Positions 1-8,094 of a DNA stretch of 10,580 bases are shown here, one piece after another. The position numbers were made by a program, and so were the translations under genes. This DNA comes from Lunasporangiospora selenospora (Eukaryota > Mortierellomycota > Mortierellomycetes > Mortierellales > Mortierellaceae). Location of the stretch: NCBI GenBank assembly GCA_015680635.1, contig JAABOA010000141.1:1-10580 (forward strand). The letters are read 5' to 3'. Below the pieces are notes generated by a model. That model saw nothing but the letters and a program-made list of their open reading frames with translations, did no database searches and was not told the origin of the DNA. How positions within the stretch are numbered: position 1 is the first letter of the stretch; each line of letters starts with the position of its first letter.

Positions 1-2289
1 TCCCCTCCCTCGTCCTCCTTGCCACAACCATCTCTAGACGCGGTCCTTCAACTCCCAGAGCTTCTCGCATACATTACTTCCTATCTTTCTCTTCCTCCAT
101 CTTCCCAGGGTCCCACCACCGTCTCCTCTCCCTCCAAAGACCTCGCCTCCTGCTGCCGAGTATCGCGGGGATGGAACAAGGCCTTCACGCCCTTTCTCTG
201 GCAGAGGATCCGATTCCGAGTCCCGCAAGACTTTGTGAGACAAGGCGACCTCGTCCACCGACTGGATCTCTATCTGGGCAATATCCCTCGACTCCATCAG
301 AACCATATCCGGAGGTGCTGTCCCAACCTTCGTCAGGTACGGCTACACTTTCAACACTTGAACGAGGACACGTTCATGAGTCTCTTTGAACCCAGATATG
401 GCCTCCACACCGAACGCACCTGTTGCAAATCTCGGTCGTATCCTGCCATTCCTGCACATATTCTCAAACCAATGGACACTGTCATCGCTGCAGGTCTTCT
501 CTCGCCTCTCCCTCCACCTTCGCCAATGACGATCAATGGATTCGTATCAAACTCGATTCAGACGCTCGAAGTCTTTGGTGCTGTTTTTACTGTTGTTCCC
601 AAGGTCTTTCCTTGGCTGAGCTATGTGGGACGGCATGGTCAACTTCTAGGGCTAGAACGACTTGTACTTGGTGGGGATGGGCCTACAGGAGTGTCTGGGA
701 CGACCAAGGGAAGCAGAGATGATGCGATACTGCAGCGGATGATTAAGGTTGAGGATGTGATTCAATCCCTAAGGACATTTCCCAAGCTTCGTGAACTGGA
801 CTGTGGAACTTTGCCCATTGGAGATTTACAGGAATTTGAATCTCGGCGCACAGTTGACCCGATGCAGCAGGAGGAAACCCTTGCATTACCCAATAGTCTT
901 TTCAAATATAAACGGGATACTGCCGACAATGACAAGAAGACTCTATTTGGTAACGATGAAGATGTAAAGATGGACGCTCCATCCCAGCCTGCTCCGCTAG
1001 AACCGCAGCCGCAGCCACCACCATCACTTCAATTGCGCAGACTCGAGATATATCCATGGTCAAGCAAAGTACTCGAAACGTTTCTGGAGCAAACACCTCA
1101 CTTGGAGCATCTGACCATCCGGAAATTGGCGGAGCCAGAGCACCAAATCTTGAGTGTCATCCACCACACCTGTCCTGGAAGATTGATCTCGTTCAAGTAT
1201 TTTGGCGACAGTACTGGTCAAACCCGCAGTAACAGAAGAACCACAGGTCAAAGGCCTGTGAATCACAATCCAACCCAAAACACTGCGCAGAGTCAGCTTG
1301 TTTATGGCGGTGAAGGGAGCAATTCACGCGGAGATTGTAAAAGTAACATTGGATGGCACGAATTCTTTCTGGGATACAAACACCTGGAATACATCACACT
1401 TGAACAGGCAAAGATTACAGATCCTGTTGTAGAGGCGATTGCCGCCACATGTTTCCAAGCCCTCCGTCGACTCTCACTCTCCTTTCAGACCAATGTCAGT
1501 TCCAAATCTCTGAGAGCAATTGTTCAGGCGTGTACTCAGCTCGAAGAGCTCCATTGCATCACAGACAGTATTTCAGGAGATCTTTTCGAATCTTCCAGCT
1601 CTTCCAATGGCGTCTACTGCAGGGACCATGGCAACAGCATAGTCTACCGCCCGGCTATGGACTGCAGTGGCATTGACAATAGCAATGACGACGACGACAA
1701 GGATGAGGAGGGTGAGGCGTTTGTTCCTTGGGAGTGTGCAGGATCGCTACGAGCCTTGCGTCTGACTGGAGTCAAACTACGGTGGAATAGCCAGGAGCAG
1801 CAACAGGACGACAATGTTTCATTTCGAAAGCAGATCCAGGCAATGCCACAACTGGAGACGCTTAGCATCAAGGGCTCAGGCTTCAACATTTCCTCGCTAC
1901 TGGATAGGCGGGAGATCAGGGCGGCAGCTGCCTCAAATACTGTTGCTAAAGCTCACAAGGCAACTGCGAGCAGGCTGTGGAAGAGATCATTTTCTCAGCA
2001 AGACTATTCGCAGACGATTGCAGACAATCAAAGGCAAGCTGAGATACTTGATAGAATGCTTTGTTTACCAGATCAGGGAGTCTTTGAACACAGGTATCTG
2101 GAAGATATCTCGATGCCCCAATTCGGGCCAGGAGACGAGACTATTTCGTTACAACAGCTACAGCTTTTGCTGAGAAAGATGCCCAATGTCGAGTATATCA
2201 ATTTCAGCGACTCTTATGAGGATGATGCACGAGACTGGCTTCGAAGACATCGACCATACCTCGACATGGGCATAGTTGTCTGGTCGTAG
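1..2289 (+). CDS. F-box/leucine-rich-repeat protein, 5' end cut by window edge
   Basis: The frame is open from base 1 to the TAG at 2287-2289 (763 codons seen). No in-frame ATG precedes the F-box; the first lies about 120 codons in, and position 19 is only a TTG, so the true start is upstream. Counting residues from position 19, an F-box spans about 8-62 (LQLPELLAYI ... CCRVSRGWNKAFTPFLW), interrupted by a Ser/Pro-rich insert at 25-40. The rest alternates leucine-rich segments (about 212-218, 255-262, 338-368, 481-514, 576-583, 610-618, 711-730) with low-complexity linkers: Pro/Gln at 320-337, Ser at 524-529, Asp/Glu at 555-566, Gln at 592-597. Proteins of this family bind Skp1 through the F-box and use the repeats to hold a substrate for SCF-type ubiquitination. 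No intron is apparent. The F-box/LRR class is fairly sure; the substrate cannot be told. Confidence 0.85.
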   Translation, partial: SPPSSSLPQPSLDAVLQLPELLAYITSYLSLPPSSQGPTTVSSPSKDLASCCRVSRGWNKAFTPFLWQRIRFRVPQDFVRQGDLVHRLDLYLGNIPRLHQNHIRRCCPNLRQVRLHFQHLNEDTFMSLFEPRYGLHTERTCCKSRSYPAIPAHILKPMDTVIAAGLLSPLPPPSPMTINGFVSNSIQTLEVFGAVFTVVPKVFPWLSYVGRHGQLLGLERLVLGGDGPTGVSGTTKGSRDDAILQRMIKVEDVIQSLRTFPKLRELDCGTLPIGDLQEFESRRTVDPMQQEETLALPNSLFKYKRDTADNDKKTLFGNDEDVKMDAPSQPAPLEPQPQPPPSLQLRRLEIYPWSSKVLETFLEQTPHLEHLTIRKLAEPEHQILSVIHHTCPGRLISFKYFGDSTGQTRSNRRTTGQRPVNHNPTQNTAQSQLVYGGEGSNSRGDCKSNIGWHEFFLGYKHLEYITLEQAKITDPVVEAIAATCFQALRRLSLSFQTNVSSKSLRAIVQACTQLEELHCITDSISGDLFESSSSSNGVYCRDHGNSIVYRPAMDCSGIDNSNDDDDKDEEGEAFVPWECAGSLRALRLTGVKLRWNSQEQQQDDNVSFRKQIQAMPQLETLSIKGSGFNISSLLDRREIRAAAASNTVAKAHKATASRLWKRSFSQQDYSQTIADNQRQAEILDRMLCLPDQGVFEHRYLEDISMPQFGPGDETISLQQLQLLLRKMPNVEYINFSDSYEDDARDWLRRHRPYLDMGIVVWS

Positions 2290-2350
2290 AGTAGATTAAA
2301 GCCTCTTTGCAGCACATGTGGTTGTTATCTCTTAGACCCGTTAGGTTTAA

Positions 2351-2371
2351 TGAGCAAATTTGCTCAATAAA
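2351..2371 (+). terminator. Palindrome plus AATAAA, candidate 3'-end signal of the first F-box gene
   Basis: TGAGCAAATTTGCTCA (2351-2366) is a perfect 16-base palindrome. AATAAA at 2366-2371 overlaps its last base and lies 77 bases past the stop codon, a usual place for a fungal poly(A) signal. The palindrome could be chance, or an edge of the nuclease relic that follows. Confidence 0.5.
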
Positions 2372-2470
2372 AAATGGCTGTAGTTAGCAATTGACTGGGC
2401 AAAGCAATACTAAAGTCGTTTGGTTCGACAACGCTCATACTTTCCAATACTGGATTAACATTGTCGAGTT

Positions 2471-3452
2471 CTACATTCGACCTTGGGAGCAGATTACTCC
2501 GAGTAGCTTCGGCGCAAGAACCATGACCATGCTTTGAGCTCAATTGATATCGCGGTCGCGACCCGCATCTTGCTGGGTTACTCCTGTAGTCATGCAAACA
2601 AAGCGACCTGTTGCTTTCCTCCGTTCTGCAGTCACAGAGACAGGGTCGCTCCCTAGTGCCTATCATACTAGAAATTATCAATGACAACCTGTTAATGACT
2701 AGTTGGTTTCTATACCTTGCACGTCTTAGTCGATTACTATTCATTACCATCTGGCACAGACTCTCTAGCACAACACATATCCTACCAGATCCGCCATTGG
2801 TTGGCTTGAAGACTTTGTCCTTAATGTCAAGGATGATTGCTCTCTTGGATGGTAGACCGGGATATGGCAGCGATTCTCGAATCTCCTTACCATGCTCGTG
2901 GTTAGCCATGTCATCCACTGTCTGCAAGACATACGAAAGACACTTATCTATCTCTGCAGTATGCCTTTGTTGATTTAGTGCTTGAGGGTCTTGTAGTCCG
3001 TTGAGCTATAGAATCACCCAAGCAACGTTTCTACACATAGTCTTGACCGCACATGGCCCTCCACGCTCTGCGACAACCGTCAAAGTCGAGACTCTTTCGT
3101 GGCCATTTCGGGGCCCTCAATTGTTACTGGAACAATTGCTTGCACTGATATGTTGATACTGTGGGTCATCATGTGTATCATCTCCCTGCATGTACCATGT
3201 CCCCTTGGACAGGCAGTGATTGGAAGCTTGATTGGGCCGGGATCTGTCAACAACCATTGCTGCAATGAGCTCGACAATCCCTGGGTCGACTTCAATGCAC
3301 CACACAGATTTGTGCGATCATGTCCTTGTTTCAAAGAGCTCTACCGTATATCGGCAGGAGAAGCCGTCTGCACTCAGAGGATGAGTATTTACATCGTCAG
3401 ATAATACGGGGCCGTTCCTCTGTTCTTGAAACTTTGGAGTGTTTCTATCTTT
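2471..3452 (-). pseudogene. Decayed TnpB/Fanzor-like RuvC nuclease (transposon relic)
   Basis: One minus-strand frame runs from a TAA at 3453-3455 down to about 2600 with only three stops (TGA 3318-3320, TGA 3117-3119, TAG 3006-3008). In order it reads ADGFSC (3354-3371), then VWCIEVDPGIVELIAA with the DPG at about 3279-3287, then QYQHISASN, then YPGLPSKRA (about 2838-2864), then ICVVLESL (2757-2780), then CLCDC (2628-2642) with another Cys at 2598-2600. After a frameshift, RDRDIN (2543-2560) is followed by a TGA and an AQSMVMVL stretch. In the TnpB/Fanzor family the RuvC site is a 'DPG' Asp, a 'hhhEdL' Glu, a zinc ribbon, then a 'DxN' Asp, in that order and rough spacing. No start codon or intact N-terminal part is seen, so it should be dead. 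I read the motifs by eye. The longest intact piece (2364-2927, 187 codons from a TTG) could instead be an unrelated ORF or an exon. Confidence 0.55.
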
Positions 3453-3455
3453 TTA

Positions 3456-3616
3456 GGTATAGAGGAAGGTATGTAAACAATGTAGTTGATACCCATCCAT
3501 CACTATCGTTCCTCGGCGCTGCTGCCAGCATGTTATTTTTTTTCAATCTGGAAATCTTTGGCAATTCAATCCTCTCTATTGTCACTCCAATAAATTGAAT
3601 CCAATCCTCTGATTAT
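3456..3616. other. Short spacer, no gene seen
   Basis: AT-rich DNA with a T9 run at 3536-3544, between the upstream end of the nuclease relic and the tandem array. If the relic once had an N-terminal part it should have lain here on the minus strand, but I recognise none. Confidence 0.4.
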
Positions 3617-4720
3617 ATCAATGACCAATAAGGGGTAAGGACACGTTCTCTGTCAGGGATGCCACGCGCTGTGTCTCCTTCGATGCCCATGGTTACTTAC
3701 AGCATCTATATCTCACTCTTCCTATCATCTCACGCCCATTTTATCCATGACAAATAGGTTGTAAAGGAAAAATCTCTGTCAGACATGCCACGCACTGTGT
3801 CTCCACCTATTCCTATAATTCCTCACCGCTTCCGCCTTTGTACACTTCTAATTTTCACCTTGCTCCTCTTTTCCATGATAAATAGAAAGTAAGAGCGTTT
3901 CCTCTTTCAGAATTGCCACGCACTGTGCCCTCCTTAATGTCTATGGTCACTCACAGCACCCACATTTTATCCATAACCAATAGCGCGTAAGAGCATGTCC
4001 TAAATCAGAGATGACATGCGCCCTGTCTTCCTCGATGCCTATAATTACTCACAGAATACACATTTCACTTTTGTACCTTTCACCTTCACGTTCATTTTAT
4101 TCATGACCAATAGCTGGTAAGAACATGTCATCCCTCTGTCAGCATTGTGTCTTCTTCAATGGCCATGATTGCTCACAGCATCTACTATTTACTCATTTAC
4201 TTTTCATCCCCGTATTCATTATATCCATGGCAGATAGCGCGTAATGACACGTTTTCTCTCAGATGTAGCGCGCTCTGTATCTAATTTTTTACTCTTCTTC
4301 ACGCTCCTTTTATCTGTGACCATCAGGAACTAATGGTATCCCCTTTGTCTGTGATGCCGCACACTGTGTCCTGCCTATCGTTACCCATGTTCACTCACAA
4401 TATCCACTTTTAATACTCCTCTTATTCCTGACCAAATGAGATTCTGATCACCCTCTCCGTCAAGGATACAATGCACTGTTTTCTCTTTTTTATTGCGCAC
4501 ACTTACTCATGATACCCTCCATGTGCTTCTCTACCTTTTGTCTTTACATCCTCTCATCCATACCCAATAGATGGTATGAATACTTTCTATGTCCGATCTT
4601 GCTTTGAGCTGTACGTCCTTCTCCATTGTATTCATGGCACTCACCCTATACCTTTGTGCTTTCACTATCACCGTCCCTGCCGCCCGTGGCCAATAGTGAT
4701 TACGAGTGTTTTTAATGTCG
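3617..4720. repeat. Diverged tandem array, about ten units of roughly 90-132 bp
   Basis: A core like ATGACCAATAG recurs at about 3621, 3747, 3875, 3973, 4103, 4227, 4316, 4428, 4560 and 4686, giving spacings of 126, 128, 98, 130, 124, 89, 112, 132 and 126. Each unit continues with GTAAGANCATG, then CTGTCAG, then GCCACGCACTGTGTC, then a GATGCCTATGG-like block, TTACTCACAGCATC, and a pyrimidine-rich tail. Units 1-5 are most alike; the later ones decay and some have deletions. No long reading frame runs through it (the best is 64 codons at 4576-4770). The units are too long, too diverged and too contiguous for CRISPR. It looks like an old minisatellite or satellite. Several units pair GTAAG with CTCACAG, which resembles intron ends. 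Confidence 0.75.
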
Positions 4721-5640
4721 ATTCAGCATTGTTGAGGCGTATCCATTTGGGCTCGTCTGTTCAAGATTGAGAGGCGTCGGTGATCGATCCACTTGGCTTG
4801 CGCCCGTAAACTCCTAGCACTTTTGTATATTTTTTTTTGTTCTTATCCATCCTTTCATTAAAAGTGCTGTCACTGTTACCGTGCGTTAATAACGAATATT
4901 TGTCCCAGATTTCCATGAAAGACGATAACACTTTGAATAAACTGCATTGATAAAATTAAATAGAAAAAAAGAAAAGGGCATCTGTCTTATTTTGTACAAT
5001 GCTTACGACAGCTGGAGACAGCTGTCTTAATCAACTCTTCATAGTGAGATGATTTAGAGTAGAGAGAAAGCACCATTAGAAATTGTGTTTCCATCTTGAG
5101 AGATGTCTTTGGTTTGAATACAGAAAACACAGAACCCCCCCCCCCAAGATATCGATCGTGAAAAAAATGACCGTCCGTCCATCAAACGATTGCCATTTTA
5201 GTATTGGATAGTGTCTCTTGCAGAGAAGTGTTGTGGATTGGGGTCTCCCACAAGGTTTGTCCAGGTCAAGCGAAGGTAGTACGACTCTAACTAGAGTCTT
5301 TTTACCTTTCTTATTAAACTAGCCTGGACGTTGTCAAGAATGAACATCATCATTCTCCCCCATGAACTTCCTTTCTCACTTAAACACACACAAGATTACA
5401 CAGAAGTTCTCGATCCAGGTGGTTCAGGCCAGTTGAATATTGCCACCCAGGCTTAGCTATGCTCTTGCCTGCGTTGTGGGCAAGATTCACGTCCACGCCA
5501 GACTCTCCTTGTAGTTGGTGATCCTTGTTGTTGTAGACCTCGGAGTGACGAACAACACCACAAGACGGAGCTGAAGAATGAACCACCCTTTATGGAACTA
5601 AAGACGAGTCAACAGTCAAGGTGCCGAAGTCAAGACCTAC
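4721..5640. other. Gene-free spacer with hairpins and a C run
   Basis: I see no convincing gene or tRNA here. It holds AT-rich stretches (4830-4980), a strong hairpin at 5007-5026, a run of 11 C at 5135-5145, and a short inverted repeat GACTCTA-AC-TAGAGTC at 5283-5298 followed by five T. The minus-strand ORF at 5380-5586 opens with GTG, has a stop just upstream, and resembles no family I know. Weak hints of LTR-retroelement ends are described under findings. Confidence 0.5.
5007..5026. repeat. Perfect hairpin, 8-bp stem with GAGA loop
   Basis: GACAGCTG-GAGA-CAGCTGTC: the arms are exact reverse complements and the four-base loop fits GNRA when read on the plus strand. Each arm contains CAGCTG, an E-box-type site. 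No neighbouring gene explains it. Confidence 0.6.
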
Positions 5641-5660
5641 CCAAAGGGGCGACTGTTAAA

Positions 5661-5735
5661 ATGCCTAGTCATCCTACTGCGTTTCTTGGTAGCCGTCCTT
5701 TTCCTTACTTGTCTACATCGCGAGAAGCAACTTGA
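5661..5735 (+). promoter_or_regulatory. Upstream ORF in the leader of the second F-box gene
   Basis: ATG at 5661 opens a 24-codon frame closed by TGA at 5733-5735. It lies in the proposed first, non-coding exon and is not in frame with the main ORF. If the transcript starts upstream of 5661, this uORF could dampen translation of the main frame. The transcript start is not known. Confidence 0.3.
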
Positions 5736-5785
5736 GGCTGTGGTGGCCCGACTGGTTCAATGCAAGACTGAGCAGAACAGTATCC

Positions 5786-6013
5786 GTAAGTAGCGACAAT
5801 TGGTAACGGGAACAGCGGGCCTTTTGTCTGTGTGGCTTACTCGCAGCAGAGAGCTCCTGCCCCTTTTCCATTTCGCGATCCTTTGCGCTGGGGATAGTTG
5901 GAGGAAATTCAAGACCTGAGAGATTGCAGTTGCGCCTTGGGGGGAGGGGAGGTACTATGAGCTAAAAATTGGAACGTGCCCACGCGCGCTTTTTATTTGT
6001 TTTTTTTCCCTAG
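5786..6013 (+). other. Candidate 5'-UTR intron of the second F-box gene
   Basis: A strong donor, GTAAGT, starts at 5786. A long pyrimidine run (5989-6010) ends in CCCTAG at 6013, 18 bases before the ATG. A GCTAAAA at about 5960 could serve as branch point. In the reading frame of the gene, the upstream exon has a TAG at 5690-5692 and no ATG after it, so the exon would be untranslated. A shorter alternative ends at the CGCAG at about 5847 (62 bases). Confidence 0.45.
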
Positions 6014-6031
6014 AACATCATCACGATCCAC

Positions 6032-7612
6032 ATGGAGGAAGCGCTTGCAATTGCAGAGATTCGGAGCATGATTGGCAGCTTTGTTAATGTTCAGGATTTA
6101 TACTCGTGTATCCTTGTTTCAAAAGCCTGGCATGAGTCCTTCATGCCATGGCTCTACCGGACCATTAAATTGAACAATCGTACACAGGGATTCATCAACA
6201 ATATCCGCAATCGCGGTCATTTGATCCGCACTTTCGATTACATGATGGCCCAATTGAGTAAAGATGATATCGATTGTCTCAGTTCCTGTACTCAAATTCA
6301 AACCCTGCTCATCATGGAGGACCCCATTGGCGGATTCCGAATTGACCCCCTCGCACTCGCTTTGATACGACGCAGTGCCTCCACTCTTCGCGAGATCCGT
6401 CGCCTCTACCTTGACGGACGAAGAAAGCTATCGATTGTGATCATTGGGGCAATGTTGAATTGCCCAAGACTATCGATGTTGAAACTCCAGTTTCTCACTC
6501 TTCCCCCTGACCTTGCAGCCCTGAATTCTATTAAGCTACTCTTTTCACGCTTAAAGGTCCTCTCTTTGCACTGTGTCATGTTTCCGGAAAAGTTCTCGTG
6601 GCCAGAGAATATAAGTCTTTTGTTTTTGCAACAACTAAGGATCATCGGCTCCAGAGGCACTGGGACCTACGCCATCCAAATGGCTTGCCACTCCCCCAAC
6701 CTCAAAGTCCTTGAGATCGAAAGCGAGATCCAGCTTCCAATCCACTGTGTGATTGACCAGGTGCTTCCGTCCTGCCGTCAACTCGAAGTGCTGAGAATCT
6801 ATCATTTTAATTGGGATACTGCGGGACGATATGAACTTGTCGATGCGGTGCTTTCTCGGCAATCAGGACAGAATGGCAACAACTCTCCTCCTCCATTCAA
6901 GTGGGTTGATTTTCCTAATGGAGGAAACGAACAATATAACAATGAAGCCAAGATGTACTTTAATTACATTGAACGGAAGGGTGTCTTTGCCATGCTGGGA
7001 GCCATTGATTTCAGGTTCTGCACCTGGATCACTAGTCTCAACGTCCAAAAACTCCTCTGTTCTTGTGTGAATCTTCGAGCGATCCAGGTGGAAGAAATTT
7101 ATGCACACGATGTCGAGCACTCTCCTCCTTGGGTGTGCCATCAACTCGAGTATTTCATAATGTGGATCCACTTTGCAGAACAAGGGACTGGAGATACCGC
7201 AGCAGTAGACAGTACCACAGTCTCTCAAGACCCCACACATGCTATTTTCAATAGATTGGCCCAGTTCCGACGGCTCCGTGTCTTGGATACTTCGCACCGC
7301 TGGGGATCTTGGAAATATCGACCAGCAGATGAAATCGGGATGTGTTATCGTCTCGGCAGAGGCCTTGAATTATTGGAGCCATTGACACGAATCCATTATA
7401 TTGGGTTTTTGGACCTTTTGCCAGCACCACGAGAGGAGGACATCATGTTTATGTTCAAGATTTGGCCGAATCTATGTTCTATCCGTGGACAGATCCATGT
7501 CGAAAAGGAGGAGGATCGGGAGCGAGTGAACCGGTTGACAAAACGCTTTGGGGTCGATAATGATATCATAACCAGAAATAGCGCATTCGACTACATAGTT
7601 AGCCAGTATTAG
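6032..7612 (+). CDS. F-box/leucine-rich-repeat protein
   Basis: Intact frame of 526 codons. The ATG at 6032 is the natural start because the F-box begins at once: about residues 4-46, AEIRSMIGSFVNVQDLYSCI through VSKAWHESFMPWLYRTI. Leucine-rich segments follow at about 140-155, 175-187, 200-230, 248-260, 325-352 and 410-420, ending in a charged stretch (KEEDRERVNRLTKRFG). F-box proteins bind Skp1 and present substrates to SCF ubiquitin ligases; the substrate is unknown. It belongs to the same broad family as the gene at the left edge but is shorter and lacks that protein's acidic and Pro/Gln inserts. Its 3' neighbour is convergent, with 482 bases between the two stop codons. The 3' half is present again, decayed, at about 9225-10080. 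I find no intron in the coding part. The F-box call is firm, the repeat class less so. Confidence 0.88.
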   Translation: MEEALAIAEIRSMIGSFVNVQDLYSCILVSKAWHESFMPWLYRTIKLNNRTQGFINNIRNRGHLIRTFDYMMAQLSKDDIDCLSSCTQIQTLLIMEDPIGGFRIDPLALALIRRSASTLREIRRLYLDGRRKLSIVIIGAMLNCPRLSMLKLQFLTLPPDLAALNSIKLLFSRLKVLSLHCVMFPEKFSWPENISLLFLQQLRIIGSRGTGTYAIQMACHSPNLKVLEIESEIQLPIHCVIDQVLPSCRQLEVLRIYHFNWDTAGRYELVDAVLSRQSGQNGNNSPPPFKWVDFPNGGNEQYNNEAKMYFNYIERKGVFAMLGAIDFRFCTWITSLNVQKLLCSCVNLRAIQVEEIYAHDVEHSPPWVCHQLEYFIMWIHFAEQGTGDTAAVDSTTVSQDPTHAIFNRLAQFRRLRVLDTSHRWGSWKYRPADEIGMCYRLGRGLELLEPLTRIHYIGFLDLLPAPREEDIMFMFKIWPNLCSIRGQIHVEKEEDRERVNRLTKRFGVDNDIITRNSAFDYIVSQY

Positions 7613-7676
7613 TCATAAGCTCATCCACAAGCTACATATTTAAATCTTTATTTCCTCTATATAGATTCGTTTACTC

Positions 7677-7700
7677 TTCATGTCGAATATCCGACATGAA
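7677..7700. repeat. 24-base near-perfect palindrome after the F-box gene
   Basis: TTCATGTCG-AATATC-CGACATGAA: nine-base arms pair exactly, and the six central bases pair apart from one mismatch. It lies 65 bases past the stop codon. In the duplicated copy (near 9929-9952) its surroundings are found in the opposite orientation. Confidence 0.6.
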
Positions 7701-8077
7701 TCCTTCGAGCCACAGCTTTAGATAACAATACTTATTTTGAAAAAAATAATGGAAAAGAGAGACGGTTGAGGAATAATGAATAGACTCTCTGTACTCGATT
7801 GCAGGAAATGATCACCCTGGATAAATATGAGTACCAGGATCTAGTGGTCTTGCTGGTCCTCTTTTTTTTTTTTTTCTTTTTTTAATTCAACGAAGCGCCT
7901 CCATGCTTCAAATAATCTACCACCTCCATTATTAAAAACAAAAAATAAATAGAGTCCGTCGGCTGAAAATTATGAATCCAATAAGTTGCTCACGGCCATC
8001 AAACTTGGGAGCTCAGATAGATATTCTCTTCCTCTGGACCTTGTTGCCCCGAACTATGTTGCAGACACTCGTCTACA
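7701..8077. other. Spacer between the convergent genes, no gene
   Basis: AT-rich shared 3' flank of the F-box gene (+) and the zinc-finger-like gene (-). It has a T-rich run at about 7862-7883 and an AATAAA at about 7945. Much of it recurs at 10081-10395, so the similarity there is due to the duplication and not to coding constraint. Confidence 0.5.
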
Positions 8078-8083
8078 TTTTAT
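8078..8083 (-). terminator. AATAAA, candidate poly(A) signal of the zinc-finger-like gene
   Basis: The minus strand reads AATAAA 12 bases past the stop codon. The decayed copy keeps a similar AATAAAAA stretch in the matching place. This is close to the stop, so a signal further downstream may be the one used. Confidence 0.35.
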
Positions 8084-8094
8084 TTTGAATGTTT

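Noticed and set aside
19-21. Start codon of the first F-box gene at position 19
   Set aside because: It is a TTG, and the frame is open to base 1; the real start is outside the window.
2611-2973. 120-codon plus-strand frame with hydrophobic stretches
   Set aside because: It lies opposite the better-supported minus-strand relic and its hydrophobic look is the mirror of that frame.
3617-4720. CRISPR array
   Set aside because: The units diverge along their whole length and have no constant repeat with variable spacers, and the context is eukaryotic.
5380-5586. 68-codon minus-strand frame
   Set aside because: It starts with GTG, has a TAA just upstream, matches no family I know and has no neighbours that support it. 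It is kept only as context for the possible retroelement remains.
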